In this document: positions 26,003 through 34,412 of the stretch, in pieces
Numbering within the stretch: position 1 is the first letter of the stretch
Layout: each line of letters begins with the position of its first letter
From: an uncultured Oscillospiraceae bacterium
Lineage (GTDB): Bacteria > Bacillota > Clostridia > Oscillospirales > Oscillospiraceae
Length of the DNA stretch: 45,303 nucleotides
Assembly: GCA_947627715.1 (NCBI GenBank)
Contig: CANQXK010000020.1
Location: 1 to 45,303, forward strand
Direction: 5' to 3'
Notes under the pieces: model-generated
What the model was told of the DNA's origin: nothing
Databases searched by the model: none
Seen by the model: only the letters and a program-made list of their open reading frames with translations
Translations under genes and position numbers: made by a program

Positions 26003-27012
26003 GCCTTGACGGAAAGCTCCTGGCCAAGGCCAGGGAGCGGCTGGAGAAAATGCGCCGGGAAAACGAGGCGGAGACCGCCCGCCGCCGGCAGGAGGTCTAT
26101 GCCCGGAACCCGGAGATACGAAAGATCGACGCCGCCCTTCGGGAGACTATGGTGTCCGCCGTGGGGGCGGCGCTCTCCGGCGGGGACGCCCAGGAGGCGC
26201 TGGCCGCGGTGAAGGAGAAGAACATCGACCTCCAGGAGCGCCGGGGGTATGAGCTTGCGCGGATGGGCCTGCCTGTGGACTACCTGGATGAGCGGGTCAT
26301 GTGTCCCGACTGCCACGACACGGGAAGCCGCGGCACCCAGATCTGCCACTGCCTGATGGACATATACAGGCAGGAACAGACCAGGGAGCTGTCCGCCCTT
26401 TTGAAGTTGGGGGAGGAGTCCTTTGAGAGCTTCGACACCTCCTTTTATGACGACACGCCGGACCCGGAGACCGGGCGCTCCGTGCGGGAGGTCATGCTGT
26501 CCGTGTACAACGTCTGCCGGAAGTACGCCATCCACTTCTCCGACAACTCCCAGAACCTCTTTCTCTCCGGGGGACCGGGGCTGGGGAAGACGTTCCTGTC
26601 CACCTGCATCGCCAGGGTGGTGGCGGAGAGCGGCTTTTCCGTGGTCTACGAGACGGCTGTCAGCGCCCTGGGCAAGTACGAGGCCCTGCGCTTCGGGCGG
26701 GGCGATACGGCGGCCCTCGCCCAGGAGATCCAGAGGCTGGAGAACTGCGACCTCCTCATTCTTGACGACCTGGGAGCCGAATATACGACCCAGCCCTCCG
26801 TCAGCGCCCTCTACACCCTTATCAACACCCGGCTCACAGGCCGGAAGAAGACCGTCATCAGCTCCAACCTCACCGCCGGGGAGCTGGAGGGGCGCTACTC
26901 GCCGGCCATCGCCTCCCGGCTGACCGGGGAATACATCTACCTGCCCTTCGCCGGGGAGGACATCAGAAAGCGCCTCCGGGAGCGCAGGTTGACAAAACAG
27001 GAGGACAGATAA
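25999..27012 (+). CDS. DnaC/DnaI-like helicase loader ATPase
   Basis: 337 residues. An N-terminal helical region with a zinc-ribbon motif, CPDCHDTGSRGTQICHC (about 105-121), binds the replicative helicase in DnaI. An AAA+ domain follows: Walker A GGPGLGKT, Walker B LLILDDLG, sensor 1 SSNLT and the arginine-finger region AIASRLTGEYI. It is translationally coupled to the DnaD-type gene (ATGA), matching the functional partnership in helicase loading. The 400-nt region after it holds a cluster of DnaA-box sequences. Confidence 0.93.
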   Translation: MSLDGKLLAKARERLEKMRRENEAETARRRQEVYARNPEIRKIDAALRETMVSAVGAALSGGDAQEALAAVKEKNIDLQERRGYELARMGLPVDYLDERVMCPDCHDTGSRGTQICHCLMDIYRQEQTRELSALLKLGEESFESFDTSFYDDTPDPETGRSVREVMLSVYNVCRKYAIHFSDNSQNLFLSGGPGLGKTFLSTCIARVVAESGFSVVYETAVSALGKYEALRFGRGDTAALAQEIQRLENCDLLILDDLGAEYTTQPSVSALYTLINTRLTGRKKTVISSNLTAGELEGRYSPAIASRLTGEYIYLPFAGEDIRKRLRERRLTKQEDR

Positions 27013-27038
27013 TTCGACAAAAGTTCCCCGCGTAAACG

Positions 27039-27114
27039 TTATCCACACCCGGCGCGGGGCGGAAAATCCGCTGGAACGGGGGAGTTTTACACATTTTCCA
27101 CCGGGTTTTCCACA
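27039..27114 (+). promoter_or_regulatory. DnaA-box cluster
   Basis: A perfect consensus TTATCCACA lies at 27039-27047. TTTTCCACC (27094-27102) and TTTTCCACA (27106-27114) are near-matches in the same orientation, the last two 12 bp apart. No dnaA or dnaN gene is nearby, so this is more likely a DnaA titration or regulatory cluster than the origin. Confidence 0.55.
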
Positions 27115-27300
27115 GACGTTATGTCAAACGGACCAGGAAATGGGAGACGGAGCGGGGGTTACATAAGACCATTCTTCGGAGGAAAAGCGCCGTCAATATG
27201 TCAAAACAGCCAACGGGCCGGGCCGCGCAGGGGGGAGAAGGCCGGGTCCGCGCCTGCCGGAAGCGGAGCCGGGGGACCGGGAGATTTTTTCGCAAATGCC

Positions 27301-27329
27301 TTGATTTTTCCGGGACAGCGGTGTAAAAT
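27301..27329 (+). promoter_or_regulatory. Promoter of the flippase-mazG block
   Basis: TTGATT (27301-27306), 17-bp spacer, TAAAAT (27324-27329) preceded by TG, 79 nt before the flippase TTG start. Confidence 0.65.
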
Positions 27330-27407
27330 GGCGTGGCTGTGAATAGATTTGGACAGGGGACGAGCGCGCGGCCGCCCGGCCTACATTATTGAGAGGAACG
27401 ATCTTTT

Positions 27408-29027
27408 TTGGCTGAACCTAAAAAAGCAAATTACCTCACGGGGGCGGCGATCCTCGCCGCCACGGTGGCCCTGACGAAGGTTGTGGGCTTTGTCTACAAG
27501 ATCCCGCTGTTCAACATCTTGGGGGACGCGGGCGCGGGCCACTTCAACGTGATGTATTACATCTACAACCTGCTGCTGACCATCTCCACGGCGGGGGTGC
27601 CGGTGGCGCTGTCCCGGCTCATCTCCGAGGCGCGGGCGTCCTCAAGGCCGCTGCAGGCGAGGCGCTATTACTCCGTGGCCCTTGTGACCTTCGGGTTTGT
27701 GGGGCTTGCCGGGTCCGGGCTTATGTTCTTATTCGCCCCGGAGCTTGCCTCTTTCATGAAGGACCCCCAGGTCGTCCTGGGCGTCCGGCTCCTCTCCCCG
27801 GCGGTGTTTTTCGCCTGCATCCTGTCGGTGCTGCGGGGGTACGCCCAGGGGCACAACGATATGCGCCCCACCGCCGTCAGCCAGATCTTGGAGGTGATGT
27901 GCAAGCTCGTTTTCGGCCTTGCCATCGCCTGGTATCTCAAGAGCATGGGCTACCCGGTCTACGTGATCGCCGCCGGGGCCATTGTGGGCGTGGTCATCGG
28001 ACTTGGCATCTCCGTCCCGGTGCTGGCAGTGATGCGCCGGAGGGTGGCCGCCGCCAGCCCCGCCACGCTGAATCTGGATAAGCCGGCCTCCCGGCTGGAG
28101 ACGGCGAAGGAGATCCTGAAGGTCACCATCCCCATCACGCTCAGCTCCTCGGTGCTGAACGTCATCAATTTGGTGGACACCTCCCTGGTGCGCGGGAGAC
28201 TTGCCAGCGGAGCCGGTTTTTCTGCGGAACAAGTGGATATACTTTACGGTGTATATTCCAAGGGCGTTACGCTCTTCTCCCTGCCCTCCTCCTTTGTAAC
28301 GCCTATCGCCGTGGCGGTGGTCCCCGTCATCGCCGCCGCGCTTGTCTCCCGGCAGGGGGCGGAGGCCAGGAGCACCATGGAGTCCAGCATGAAGCTGACG
28401 AACCTCTTCGCCATGCCGGCGGCGGTGGGCCTGGCGGTGCTCTCCGGCCCCATCTTCGACGTGCTGTTCCCCGGCTCCAACGAGAACGGCCCCATGCTCC
28501 TGTCCATGCTGGGGATCGCCTCCTATTTTGTGTGCACCTACCTCATCACAAACGGCATCCTCCAGGCCACGGGCCACGAAAAGCTGGCGCTCCTGGCTCT
28601 CCCCGTGGGGGGCGTTTTGAAGATCTGCGTCAACTACATCCTGGTGGGGGACCCGGCGGTGAACATCGCCGGCGCGCCCATTGGGACGCTGTGCTGCTAC
28701 GGGCTTATCACCCTGCTGAACATCATCTTCCTGACGGTGAAGCTGCCGGAGCGGCCCAACTACCTGAAGATCACCCTGCGGCCGCTGCTCTGCGCCCTGC
28801 TGATGGGCGCCGCCGCCTGGGGGACCCAGCGGGTAGGCGCGGCGTACATCATCCCCTTCCTGGGCGGCGGGCGGATGGCCTCCGCCGTGTGCCTGTTCCT
28901 CAGCATCCTGGCGGGGCTTGTGGTGTACTTCTTACTCATCGTTTTGCTCCGGGCGGTGACCAAGGAGGACATTTTGCTTCTTCCCAAGGGTGAAAAAATA
29001 GCAAATATGCTGAAAATCAGAAAATAA
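27408..29027 (+). CDS. SpoVB/YabM-like polysaccharide flippase (MOP superfamily)
   Basis: 539 residues with about 14 membrane helices. It belongs to the MurJ/SpoVB/Wzx branch of the MOP superfamily, which moves lipid-linked sugars across the membrane. The N-terminal signature (LTGAAILAATVALTKVVGFVYKIPL), AGVPVALSRLISEARA and LRGYAQGHNDMRPTAVSQILE are typical of SpoVB/YabM proteins. The TTG start at 27408 is supported by GAGAGG about 12 nt upstream, and no nearer ATG exists. Gene order with mazG, an HU gene and rqcP matches yabM-yabN-(hup)-yabO of Firmicutes. The substrate, peptidoglycan or a wall polymer precursor, is not determinable. Confidence 0.92.
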   Translation: MAEPKKANYLTGAAILAATVALTKVVGFVYKIPLFNILGDAGAGHFNVMYYIYNLLLTISTAGVPVALSRLISEARASSRPLQARRYYSVALVTFGFVGLAGSGLMFLFAPELASFMKDPQVVLGVRLLSPAVFFACILSVLRGYAQGHNDMRPTAVSQILEVMCKLVFGLAIAWYLKSMGYPVYVIAAGAIVGVVIGLGISVPVLAVMRRRVAAASPATLNLDKPASRLETAKEILKVTIPITLSSSVLNVINLVDTSLVRGRLASGAGFSAEQVDILYGVYSKGVTLFSLPSSFVTPIAVAVVPVIAAALVSRQGAEARSTMESSMKLTNLFAMPAAVGLAVLSGPIFDVLFPGSNENGPMLLSMLGIASYFVCTYLITNGILQATGHEKLALLALPVGGVLKICVNYILVGDPAVNIAGAPIGTLCCYGLITLLNIIFLTVKLPERPNYLKITLRPLLCALLMGAAAWGTQRVGAAYIIPFLGGGRMASAVCLFLSILAGLVVYFLLIVLLRAVTKEDILLLPKGEKIANMLKIRK

Positions 29028-29068
29028 TCGGGATTATTTCATTTTTTACTTGCAGTTGAGGAAAAAAT

Positions 29069-29809
29069 ATGATAGATTTTGTTTACAAAAGCTCCTATGA
29101 TGTGTCCGACCTGAGACACATCGTAAAGGTCCTCCGGGGCGAGGGGGGCTGCCCCTGGGACAGGGAACAGACCCACGAGTCCATAAGGCGGGAATTTGTG
29201 GAGGAGGTCTACGAGGTCATCGAGGCCATCGACGAGCAAAGTCCTGAGCACCTGAAGGAGGAGCTGGGCGACGTTCTCCTTCAGGTGGTGTTCCACGCGG
29301 ACATGGAGGAGGACGCGGGGAGGTTTGACCTGGACGATGTGGCGGACGGGGTCTGCAAGAAGCTGATCCTGCGCCATCCCCACGTGTTTGGGGACGTCTC
29401 AGCCGCCGACTCGGCGGAGGTTTTGCGAAACTGGGACAAGATCAAGCGGGCCGAGAAGCACCGGGACACCCTGGCCGCCGACCTTGACAGCGTGGCCAAG
29501 AGCTTGCCGGCCCTCTGGCGGGCGGAGAAGCTCCAAAAGAAGGCCGCCAAGGCCGGGTTCTTCCCGGCAGGACGCGGAGAGGCGGCGGACGCGCTTCAGG
29601 AGGGCGTTCGCGCTTTGGCGCGCTCCGGGGACACGGGGGACGACGCTGCGGCTCTGGGCGACCTGCTCTTTGCCTGCGTCAACGCCGCAAGGCTCAGGAA
29701 GCTGGACCCGGAGGAGCTTTTGAACGGCGCGTCCGATCGGTTCATTGAGCGGATGGCGGCGGCAGAGGCCGGGCTGGCGAAGGAGCCGGCGGACGATAAG
29801 CGGATTTAA
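29069..29809 (+). CDS. mazG: MazG nucleoside triphosphate pyrophosphohydrolase
   Basis: 246 residues. Hydrolyses (d)NTPs to monophosphates, cleaning the nucleotide pool. The first MazG domain has GGCPWDREQTHESIRREFVEE then EVYEVIEAID and EELGDVLLQVVFHA, giving the EExxE(12-28)ExxD metal site. The second repeat (from about 155) is partly degenerate, as in other MazG proteins. The tetrapyrrole-methylase domain present in B. subtilis YabN is absent. GAGG lies 7 nt before the ATG. The stop codon lies within the hairpin at 29806-29828. Confidence 0.94.
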   Translation: MIDFVYKSSYDVSDLRHIVKVLRGEGGCPWDREQTHESIRREFVEEVYEVIEAIDEQSPEHLKEELGDVLLQVVFHADMEEDAGRFDLDDVADGVCKKLILRHPHVFGDVSAADSAEVLRNWDKIKRAEKHRDTLAADLDSVAKSLPALWRAEKLQKKAAKAGFFPAGRGEAADALQEGVRALARSGDTGDDAAALGDLLFACVNAARLRKLDPEELLNGASDRFIERMAAAEAGLAKEPADDKRI

Positions 29810-29828
29810 AGAGTGATGCACTCTTTAA
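29806..29828. promoter_or_regulatory. Palindrome at the mazG end, upstream of hup
   Basis: Perfect 10-bp inverted repeat (29806-29815 and 29819-29828, loop ATG) that includes the mazG stop. No T-run follows; it may be a weak terminator or an operator for hup, whose start is 46 nt downstream. Confidence 0.45.
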
Positions 29829-29874
29829 GATATAAAAAACTTCCCTTTGGGAAAACTCACAGGAGGAAAAAACC

Positions 29875-30150
29875 ATGAACAAGACAGAACTCATCGGCGT
29901 CGTTGCCGAAAAGACAGGACTCTCCAAGAAGGATTCCGACAAGGCCGTCAACGCGGTTCTTGACTCCATCGTTGAGGCCATGAAGGCCGGCGAGAAGGTC
30001 ACCCTCGTGGGCTTTGGCGCCTTTGAGGTCAAGGAGCGCGCGGAGCGCATTGGCCGCAATCCCCAGACCAAGCAGGAGATCCGCATCCCCGCTACCCGTA
30101 TCCCCCAGTTCAAGGCCGGCAAGGCGCTCAAGGACACCATCGCCGAGTAA
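29875..30150 (+). CDS. hup: HU-family DNA-binding protein
   Basis: 91 residues, the standard HU length. [25 protein letters not shown] is the HU helical start and [24 protein letters not shown] the arm signature, with the Pro of the DNA-intercalating tip in RIPATR. It bends and packages chromosomal DNA. AGGAGG lies 8 nt before the ATG. It lies in the mazG-rqcP interval, as in other clostridia. It is followed by two hairpins that separate it from rqcP. Confidence 0.97.
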   Translation: MNKTELIGVVAEKTGLSKKDSDKAVNAVLDSIVEAMKAGEKVTLVGFGAFEVKERAERIGRNPQTKQEIRIPATRIPQFKAGKALKDTIAE

Positions 30151-30211
30151 GAGCCGGTTGGCAAAAACTTCGGGGTTTTCCCCAATCTGTTAAAGCTTAA
30201 AGCAGGGAGCA

Positions 30212-30270
30212 GGATAAGCGTTCATGCGCTTATCCTCTCCACAGGCTTTGCCCCGGATGGCCGGGGCAAA
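30212..30270. terminator. Tandem hairpins between hup and rqcP
   Basis: First hairpin: GGATAAGCG/CGCTTATCC (30212-30220 with 30227-30235, loop TTCATG). Second: TTTGCCCCGG/CCGGGGCAAA (30247-30256 with 30261-30270, loop ATGG). Both are perfect. The second has A/T-rich flanks and could terminate in either direction, trimming hup mRNA relative to rqcP. Confidence 0.55.
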
Positions 30271-30323
30271 ACGTGTTTATTGGAAAAATCTTACGTCTTA
30301 TCATATGATACGAAAGGCGAACC

Positions 30324-30566
30324 ATGCGGCTTGACAAATACCTGAAGGTCTCCCGCCTCATCAAACGCCGGACAGTGGCCGCTGAGGCCGCCGGCGGGGG
30401 ACGTATATCCGTAAACGGCGTCACGGCAAAGCCCTCCAAAGAGATCAAGGTGGGCGACGTCATTGAGATGAGCTTTGGCGCGAAAAAGGTGAAGGTGGAG
30501 GTCACGTCCGTGCAGGAGACCGTCCGCAAGGACGACGCCTCCTCGATGTACAGGGAGATCGTCTGA
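30324..30566 (+). CDS. rqcP: S4-domain RNA-binding protein RqcP (YabO)
   Basis: 80 residues, a single S4 domain: MRLDKYLKVSRLIKRRTVAAEA, GRISVNGVTAKPSKEIKVGD. RqcP assists RqcH in C-terminal alanine tailing during ribosome quality control in Bacillus. Position after mazG and hup matches yabO. AAAGGCG lies 4 nt before the ATG. The genes that usually follow (yabP, yabQ, divIC) are not here. Confidence 0.92.
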   Translation: MRLDKYLKVSRLIKRRTVAAEAAGGGRISVNGVTAKPSKEIKVGDVIEMSFGAKKVKVEVTSVQETVRKDDASSMYREIV

Positions 30567-30583
30567 AGCAGGAAGATGAGAAC

Positions 30584-32005
30584 ATGAAGAACTTTAAATG
30601 GGATAAAAAATATCTCTATTGGGGCGTCACGGCGTTCTGCGTGGTGGTGGCCAGCATCGCGTTTTTCTGGGTGCTGAACACCTGGAACGGCTTGCGCAGT
30701 ACGCTGGATATGATCTTGGCGGCGCTTGCGCCGTTTATTTATGGCCTTTGTATCGCCTTCCTCCTCAATAAGGTATTGAGTATATTGGAGACCCACGTTT
30801 TCTCGAAGCTCTGCGCGAAGCTCTTCAAAAAGGACCCGGTGAAGGGGCGCAAGGCGTCCAGGATCTTTTCCATCATCGTGACCCTCACCGTGGCGCTGGG
30901 GCTGATCGCGGGGCTGTTTGCCATTGTCCTGCCGGAGCTTGCCGACAGCGTCATGACCATCGTTTCCAACTCCCGCACCTACCTGTCCGTCGCCATCCAG
31001 TGGCTGGAAAAGGTCTTTGACGGCTACGCGCTGGAGCCGGTGGCGGTGGAGTGGATCAACACCATCTCCTCCAAGGTGGTCAACTGGCTGGAGACAGAGG
31101 TGCTTCCTGAGATCACCACGCTCATCGGCAACATCACCGGCGGCGTCATCTCCGTGGTCACCACGCTCTTCAACCTCTTCGTGGGCGTTATCATCTCCGT
31201 CTATGTGATGTACAACAAGGAGACCTTCGCCGCCCAGGCCAAGAAGATCGTCTACTCCGTGTTCCGCGTAAGGACCGCCAACGCCATCATGGGCGAGATC
31301 GGCTTCATCAACGAGGCCTTTGGCAACTACATCGTGGGCACGGTCATCGACTCTCTGATCGTCGGGCTGATAAACTACGTCTTTATGGCCGTCACGGGGA
31401 TGCCCTACGCGGTCCTGGTCACCATCATGGTGGCGGTGACGAACCTGATCCCGATGTTCGGCCCGTTCATCGGCGCGGTGCCCTCCACGCTCCTGATCCT
31501 CCTTGAAAATCCCACCCAGGCGCTGATCTTTGTTATCTTTACGGTGATCCTACAGCAGATCGACGGCCAGATCCTCAAGCCGCGCATCCACTCCTCCCGC
31601 ACGGGCCTTTCGGGCTTCTGGATCATGTTTGCCATCCTGTTCTTCGGCGGGCTTTTCGGCATTCTGGGCATGGTCATCGGCGTGCCCGTGACCACTGTGC
31701 TCTACAATATGTTCCGGCGGCTCAACAACCGGCGGCTGCGCCGGCGTACCCTCCCGGAGGACACGTCGTTTTACCGGGGACTGTCCTACATAGACCCGGT
31801 GACCATGGAGCCCAGGTACAGCTCCCAGAGCGGGGAGGGGCAGGAGCCGGAGGGCGAATCCGGCGGAAAAACGCAGGATGCGGCGAAGGCGGAGAGCGCC
31901 GCCCAGACCCCCGGCGACCCAAAGCCGGCGGCAGATCCCGCCCCGGAGGAACCCGCCCCGGAGACCCCCGTCCCGGCGGAGGAAGAGACGAGCGGGAAAA
32001 AGTGA
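30584..32005 (+). CDS. AI-2E family permease-like membrane protein with acidic Pro-rich tail
   Basis: 473 residues. A PerM/YtvI/TqsA-like protein with about eight membrane helices (for example YLYWGVTAFCVVVASIAFFWV and FIYGLCIAFLLNKVLSIL) and the conserved late block NLIPMFGPFIGAVPSTLLILL, then QQIDGQILKPRI. Substrates in the family vary (AI-2 export, Na+/H+ exchange, polymers), so none is assigned. After the last helix (about residue 375) comes a 100-residue cytoplasmic tail rich in Pro, Ala and Glu, unusual for the family. It begins 17 nt after rqcP. Confidence 0.9.
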   Translation: MKNFKWDKKYLYWGVTAFCVVVASIAFFWVLNTWNGLRSTLDMILAALAPFIYGLCIAFLLNKVLSILETHVFSKLCAKLFKKDPVKGRKASRIFSIIVTLTVALGLIAGLFAIVLPELADSVMTIVSNSRTYLSVAIQWLEKVFDGYALEPVAVEWINTISSKVVNWLETEVLPEITTLIGNITGGVISVVTTLFNLFVGVIISVYVMYNKETFAAQAKKIVYSVFRVRTANAIMGEIGFINEAFGNYIVGTVIDSLIVGLINYVFMAVTGMPYAVLVTIMVAVTNLIPMFGPFIGAVPSTLLILLENPTQALIFVIFTVILQQIDGQILKPRIHSSRTGLSGFWIMFAILFFGGLFGILGMVIGVPVTTVLYNMFRRLNNRRLRRRTLPEDTSFYRGLSYIDPVTMEPRYSSQSGEGQEPEGESGGKTQDAAKAESAAQTPGDPKPAADPAPEEPAPETPVPAEEETSGKK

Positions 32006-32014
32006 TGATCGATG

Positions 32015-32043
32015 GGCCGTCTCGCCTGACAGGCGAGACGGCC
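32015..32043. terminator. GC-rich hairpin after the AI-2E family gene
   Basis: Perfect inverted repeat of 14 bp (32015-32028 with 32030-32043) with a single central base. No T-run follows on the plus strand. It probably ends or protects the upstream transcript. Confidence 0.55.
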
Positions 32044-32057
32044 ATCAAAACGCGCCA

Positions 32058-32111
32058 TTGTAAAATGCCGTCCGGCTGTGGTACACTAAACCCAGTTCGG
32101 ACGGTATTTTT
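32058..32111 (+). promoter_or_regulatory. Promoter of the XRE/TPR gene with flanking inverted repeat
   Basis: TTGTAA (32058-32063), 18-bp spacer, TGG TACACT (-10 at 32082-32087). CCGTCCG (32068-32074) and CGGACGG (32098-32104) bracket the -10 and the likely start site, and a TATTTTT run follows (32105-32111). This could be an operator for the HTH protein it precedes. Confidence 0.5.
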
Positions 32112-32132
32112 GTTAAAGGAGCAAGAAAGCAT

Positions 32133-33161
32133 ATGGAGATCGGAAATCAAATCAGGTCCCTCCGCGCCCAGCGGGGCGTGACCCAGGAGACGATGGCGGC
32201 GGCCCTGGGGGTCCTGCCTCAGACGGTCAGCAAGTGGGAGACAGGCGTCACCGCGCCGGACATCCAGCTCCTGCCCGCCATCTCCGCCTATTTCGGCGTC
32301 ACCATCGACGCGCTCTTCGCCCTGACGGACCAGCAGAGGGTCGAGCGCATCCGCAATATGCTGTGGGACAACCGGGACATGGAGGAGGCGGTGCTGGACA
32401 GGGAGGCGCAGTTCCTCCAGGACAAGGCCCGCCGGGAGCCTGAAAACGGAGGGGTATGGACGATCCTGGCGCAGATGGAGAATTTCAAGGCGCGGGCGCA
32501 CCGCCGCCAGGCGGAGATCTACGCCAGGGAGGCCCTTACCCGCACCCCCGGCGACAGGGACGCTCACGCGGAGCTGGCGGAGGCGGCGGGGCTTCAGTGT
32601 CCCGACTGGTACGCCGGGACCCACTGGGCGTACATCGACTGGTATAAGGACTATATCGGGCGTCACCCCGATGACTGGCGCGCCCATCTGTGGCTGATGG
32701 ACGCCCTCCTGCAGGACCGGCGTTATGTGGAGGCGGAGGCGTGGTGTGAGAGATTCGCAAAGATCGACCACACCTTCCGCGTGCCGGACTACCGGGCGCG
32801 CATCGCGCTGGCAAAGGGGGACAGAGAACGGGCCGGGGCGATCTGGGAGCAGATGGTCCGGGACTTCCCTGAGGAGTGGATGGCCTGGGCGAGCCTCGGA
32901 GACGGGATGGCCTTTGAAGGGAAGTATGCGCGGGCGCTGGAGTGCTACCGGGAGGCCCGCCGCCGCCAGTCCCACCCCAAGGCCCTGGTGGACCCCCTGA
33001 CGGCCATGGCGCAGCTCTACGAGCTTATGGGCGACATCCCCGCCGCCATCGAGAGCAACCGGGAGCAGATCGCCGCCCTCCGGGACGACTGGAACATCAC
33101 CTGCGGCGAGGAAGTAGACGCGGTGGAGCGGGAGATCGAGAGGCTGAAGGCGAAGCTGTGA
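32133..33161 (+). CDS. XRE-family regulator with TPR-like C-terminal region
   Basis: 342 residues. The Cro/C1 helix-turn-helix occupies residues 1-65 (IGNQIRSLRAQRGVTQETMA, QTVSKWETGVTAPDIQLL). The rest is helical with tetratricopeptide-like pairs (WTILAQMENFKARAHRRQAEIYAREAL, WMAWASLGDGMAFEGKYARALECYREA) and ends in a coiled helix. Such RRNPP-like or plain XRE-TPR proteins sense peptides or metabolic cues; no peptide gene is visible next to it. AAAGGAG lies 11 nt before the ATG. The convergent esterase-like gene ends 49 nt downstream. Confidence 0.85.
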   Translation: MEIGNQIRSLRAQRGVTQETMAAALGVLPQTVSKWETGVTAPDIQLLPAISAYFGVTIDALFALTDQQRVERIRNMLWDNRDMEEAVLDREAQFLQDKARREPENGGVWTILAQMENFKARAHRRQAEIYAREALTRTPGDRDAHAELAEAAGLQCPDWYAGTHWAYIDWYKDYIGRHPDDWRAHLWLMDALLQDRRYVEAEAWCERFAKIDHTFRVPDYRARIALAKGDRERAGAIWEQMVRDFPEEWMAWASLGDGMAFEGKYARALECYREARRRQSHPKALVDPLTAMAQLYELMGDIPAAIESNREQIAALRDDWNITCGEEVDAVEREIERLKAKL

Positions 33162-33210
33162 CCGCGCCTGCGCCGCGAAAAAGGGAGGGCCAAAAACCGC
33201 CGGCGCGGGG

Positions 33211-33861
33211 TCAGGCGCACAGCCAGCGTATGGCGCGGGCGGCGCGGCCCTCCGGGTCCCTGAAGTGGCCGCCGGGTTCGGCGCGAAACACCGCCCTGGC
33301 GGCGGAGGAGCGGCAGATTTGCAGTGCGCGCTCCGTGGCGGCGGGGTTCCCGGCCATCAGCGGGTCGCGGGTATTTTTCTCCTTCCCGCCCAGGCTCAGG
33401 TAGACCTTGCCCGCCGGCGGGTGGACGGAGAGGTACTCGGTGAAGCCGGGGTACCACAGGGAGCCGGAACAGCTCCCCGCGCCGTCCAGGCCCAGTTCCG
33501 CGTGGAGCCACAGCGCCGCAAGGCCGCCCAGGGAATAGCCCACGGGGTAGACCGGGCCGAAGTCCGCCTCGGCCCGCAGACCGTCCAGCAGCGCCGGGAC
33601 GCTGTCCCTCAGCCCGGAGGCCTTCCCGGCGAAGGTCCGCCCGCCGGACTCCTCCGCGGGCCAGGGGGTGTAGTCCCGGTCCCAGTCAACGGCCTGGGGG
33701 AGGGCCAGCCACAGGGGCGGGACCCCCGCCGCCTCAAGGGCGTCCTTCAGAGGGGCGGTGAGGGCCTCCTGGCCGGAGAGGAGCAGGATCAGCGGCGCGC
33801 CGGGGGACGGCGCATCAAGGCGCTCCACGGCCCATTCCCGGCCCATGACTTTGTACTGCAT
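33211..33861 (-). CDS. Alpha/beta-hydrolase, putative esterase
   Basis: 216 residues. The nucleophile elbow GYSLGG (Ser) follows the strand FGPVYPV. A late His lies in EPGGHFRDPEG and a probable acid in the loop between. The strand LILLLSGQEAL corresponds to the oxyanion region. It resembles small esterases of the IroE/Fes-like group. The substrate is unknown. The ATG at 33861 has AGGAGG at 6 nt; the longer open frame to 33951 runs through the terminator hairpin and is rejected. It is a single gene, downstream of the nifS operon but separated by a terminator. Confidence 0.78.
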   Translation of the reverse strand: MQYKVMGREWAVERLDAPSPGAPLILLLSGQEALTAPLKDALEAAGVPPLWLALPQAVDWDRDYTPWPAEESGGRTFAGKASGLRDSVPALLDGLRAEADFGPVYPVGYSLGGLAALWLHAELGLDGAGSCSGSLWYPGFTEYLSVHPPAGKVYLSLGGKEKNTRDPLMAGNPAATERALQICRSSAARAVFRAEPGGHFRDPEGRAARAIRWLCA

Positions 33862-33888
33862 GGAAAGCCTCCTTAAAAAGCGGGAGCG

Positions 33889-33923
33889 GCCGCCGAAAAA
33901 AGTCCGCGGACTTTTTCGGCGGC
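33889..33923 (-). terminator. Terminator of the nifS-nadA-nifU operon
   Basis: GCCGCCG-A6 (from 33889) pairs with T5-CGGCGGC (to 33923) around a GTCCGCGGAC core, one bulge. On the minus strand it lies 31 nt after the nifU stop. Confidence 0.75.
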
Positions 33924-33953
33924 CCCTCCGTTGGTTTACGCGGCCGGTCAAAA

Positions 33954-34400
33954 TCAGTGTTCCGTCCCGTTTTTGGCGCAGGTGTCGCAGCAGCCGGTGC
34001 AGTCGGCGTCCTGAAGCTCAGGGGGGAGGTCCAGCCCCTGGCGCTTGTAGTAGTCGGCCAGGCACGCCCGGATGCCCTCCTCGGCCAGCACCGAGCAGTG
34101 GAGCTTCTGGGGGGGCAGACCGTCCAGCGCCTCCGCCACAGCCTTGTTGGTGAGCTTCAGGGCTTCCTCAATGGACTTGCCCTTCACCAGCTCCGTGGAC
34201 ATGGAGCTGGTGGCGATGGCGGCCCCGCAGCCGAAGGTCTTGAAGCTGACCTTCTCGATGATGCCGTTCTCGATCTTCATATAGATCTTCATGATGTCGC
34301 CGCAGACGGGGTTGCCCACCTGGCCGATGGCGTTGGCGTCAGGCAGCTCCCCCACGTTGCGGGGATTGGTGAAATGGTCCATGACCTTCTCGGAATACAT
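33954..34400 (-). CDS. NifU/IscU-type Fe-S scaffold with Cys-rich tail
   Basis: 148 residues. The U-type scaffold domain has the three cluster-ligand cysteines: GNPVCGD, FGCGAAIA and LHCSVLAEEGI. It accepts sulfur from the adjacent cysteine desulfurase. The C-terminal tail adds CTGCCDTC, giving four extra Cys absent from IscU of E. coli; similar tails occur in clostridial NifU-like proteins. AGGAGG lies 7 nt before the ATG. Last gene of nifS-nadA-nifU. Confidence 0.94.
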   Translation of the reverse strand: MYSEKVMDHFTNPRNVGELPDANAIGQVGNPVCGDIMKIYMKIENGIIEKVSFKTFGCGAAIATSSMSTELVKGKSIEEALKLTNKAVAEALDGLPPQKLHCSVLAEEGIRACLADYYKRQGLDLPPELQDADCTGCCDTCAKNGTEH

Positions 34401-34412
34401 ATTGAGACCTCC

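Larger units (their letters stand above)
27013..27407. other. Intergenic region with DnaA boxes and flippase promoter
   Basis: About 395 bases without a gene. The left third holds three DnaA-box-like 9-mers, and the right end holds the promoter at 27301-27329. ATGTCAAA occurs twice (27121 and 27198) without supporting coding sequence; nothing else is recognised. Confidence 0.6.

Noticed and set aside
27039-27114. Chromosomal origin oriC
   Set aside because: No dnaA, dnaN or rpmH nearby, only three boxes and no clear AT-rich unwinding element; reported as a DnaA-box cluster instead.
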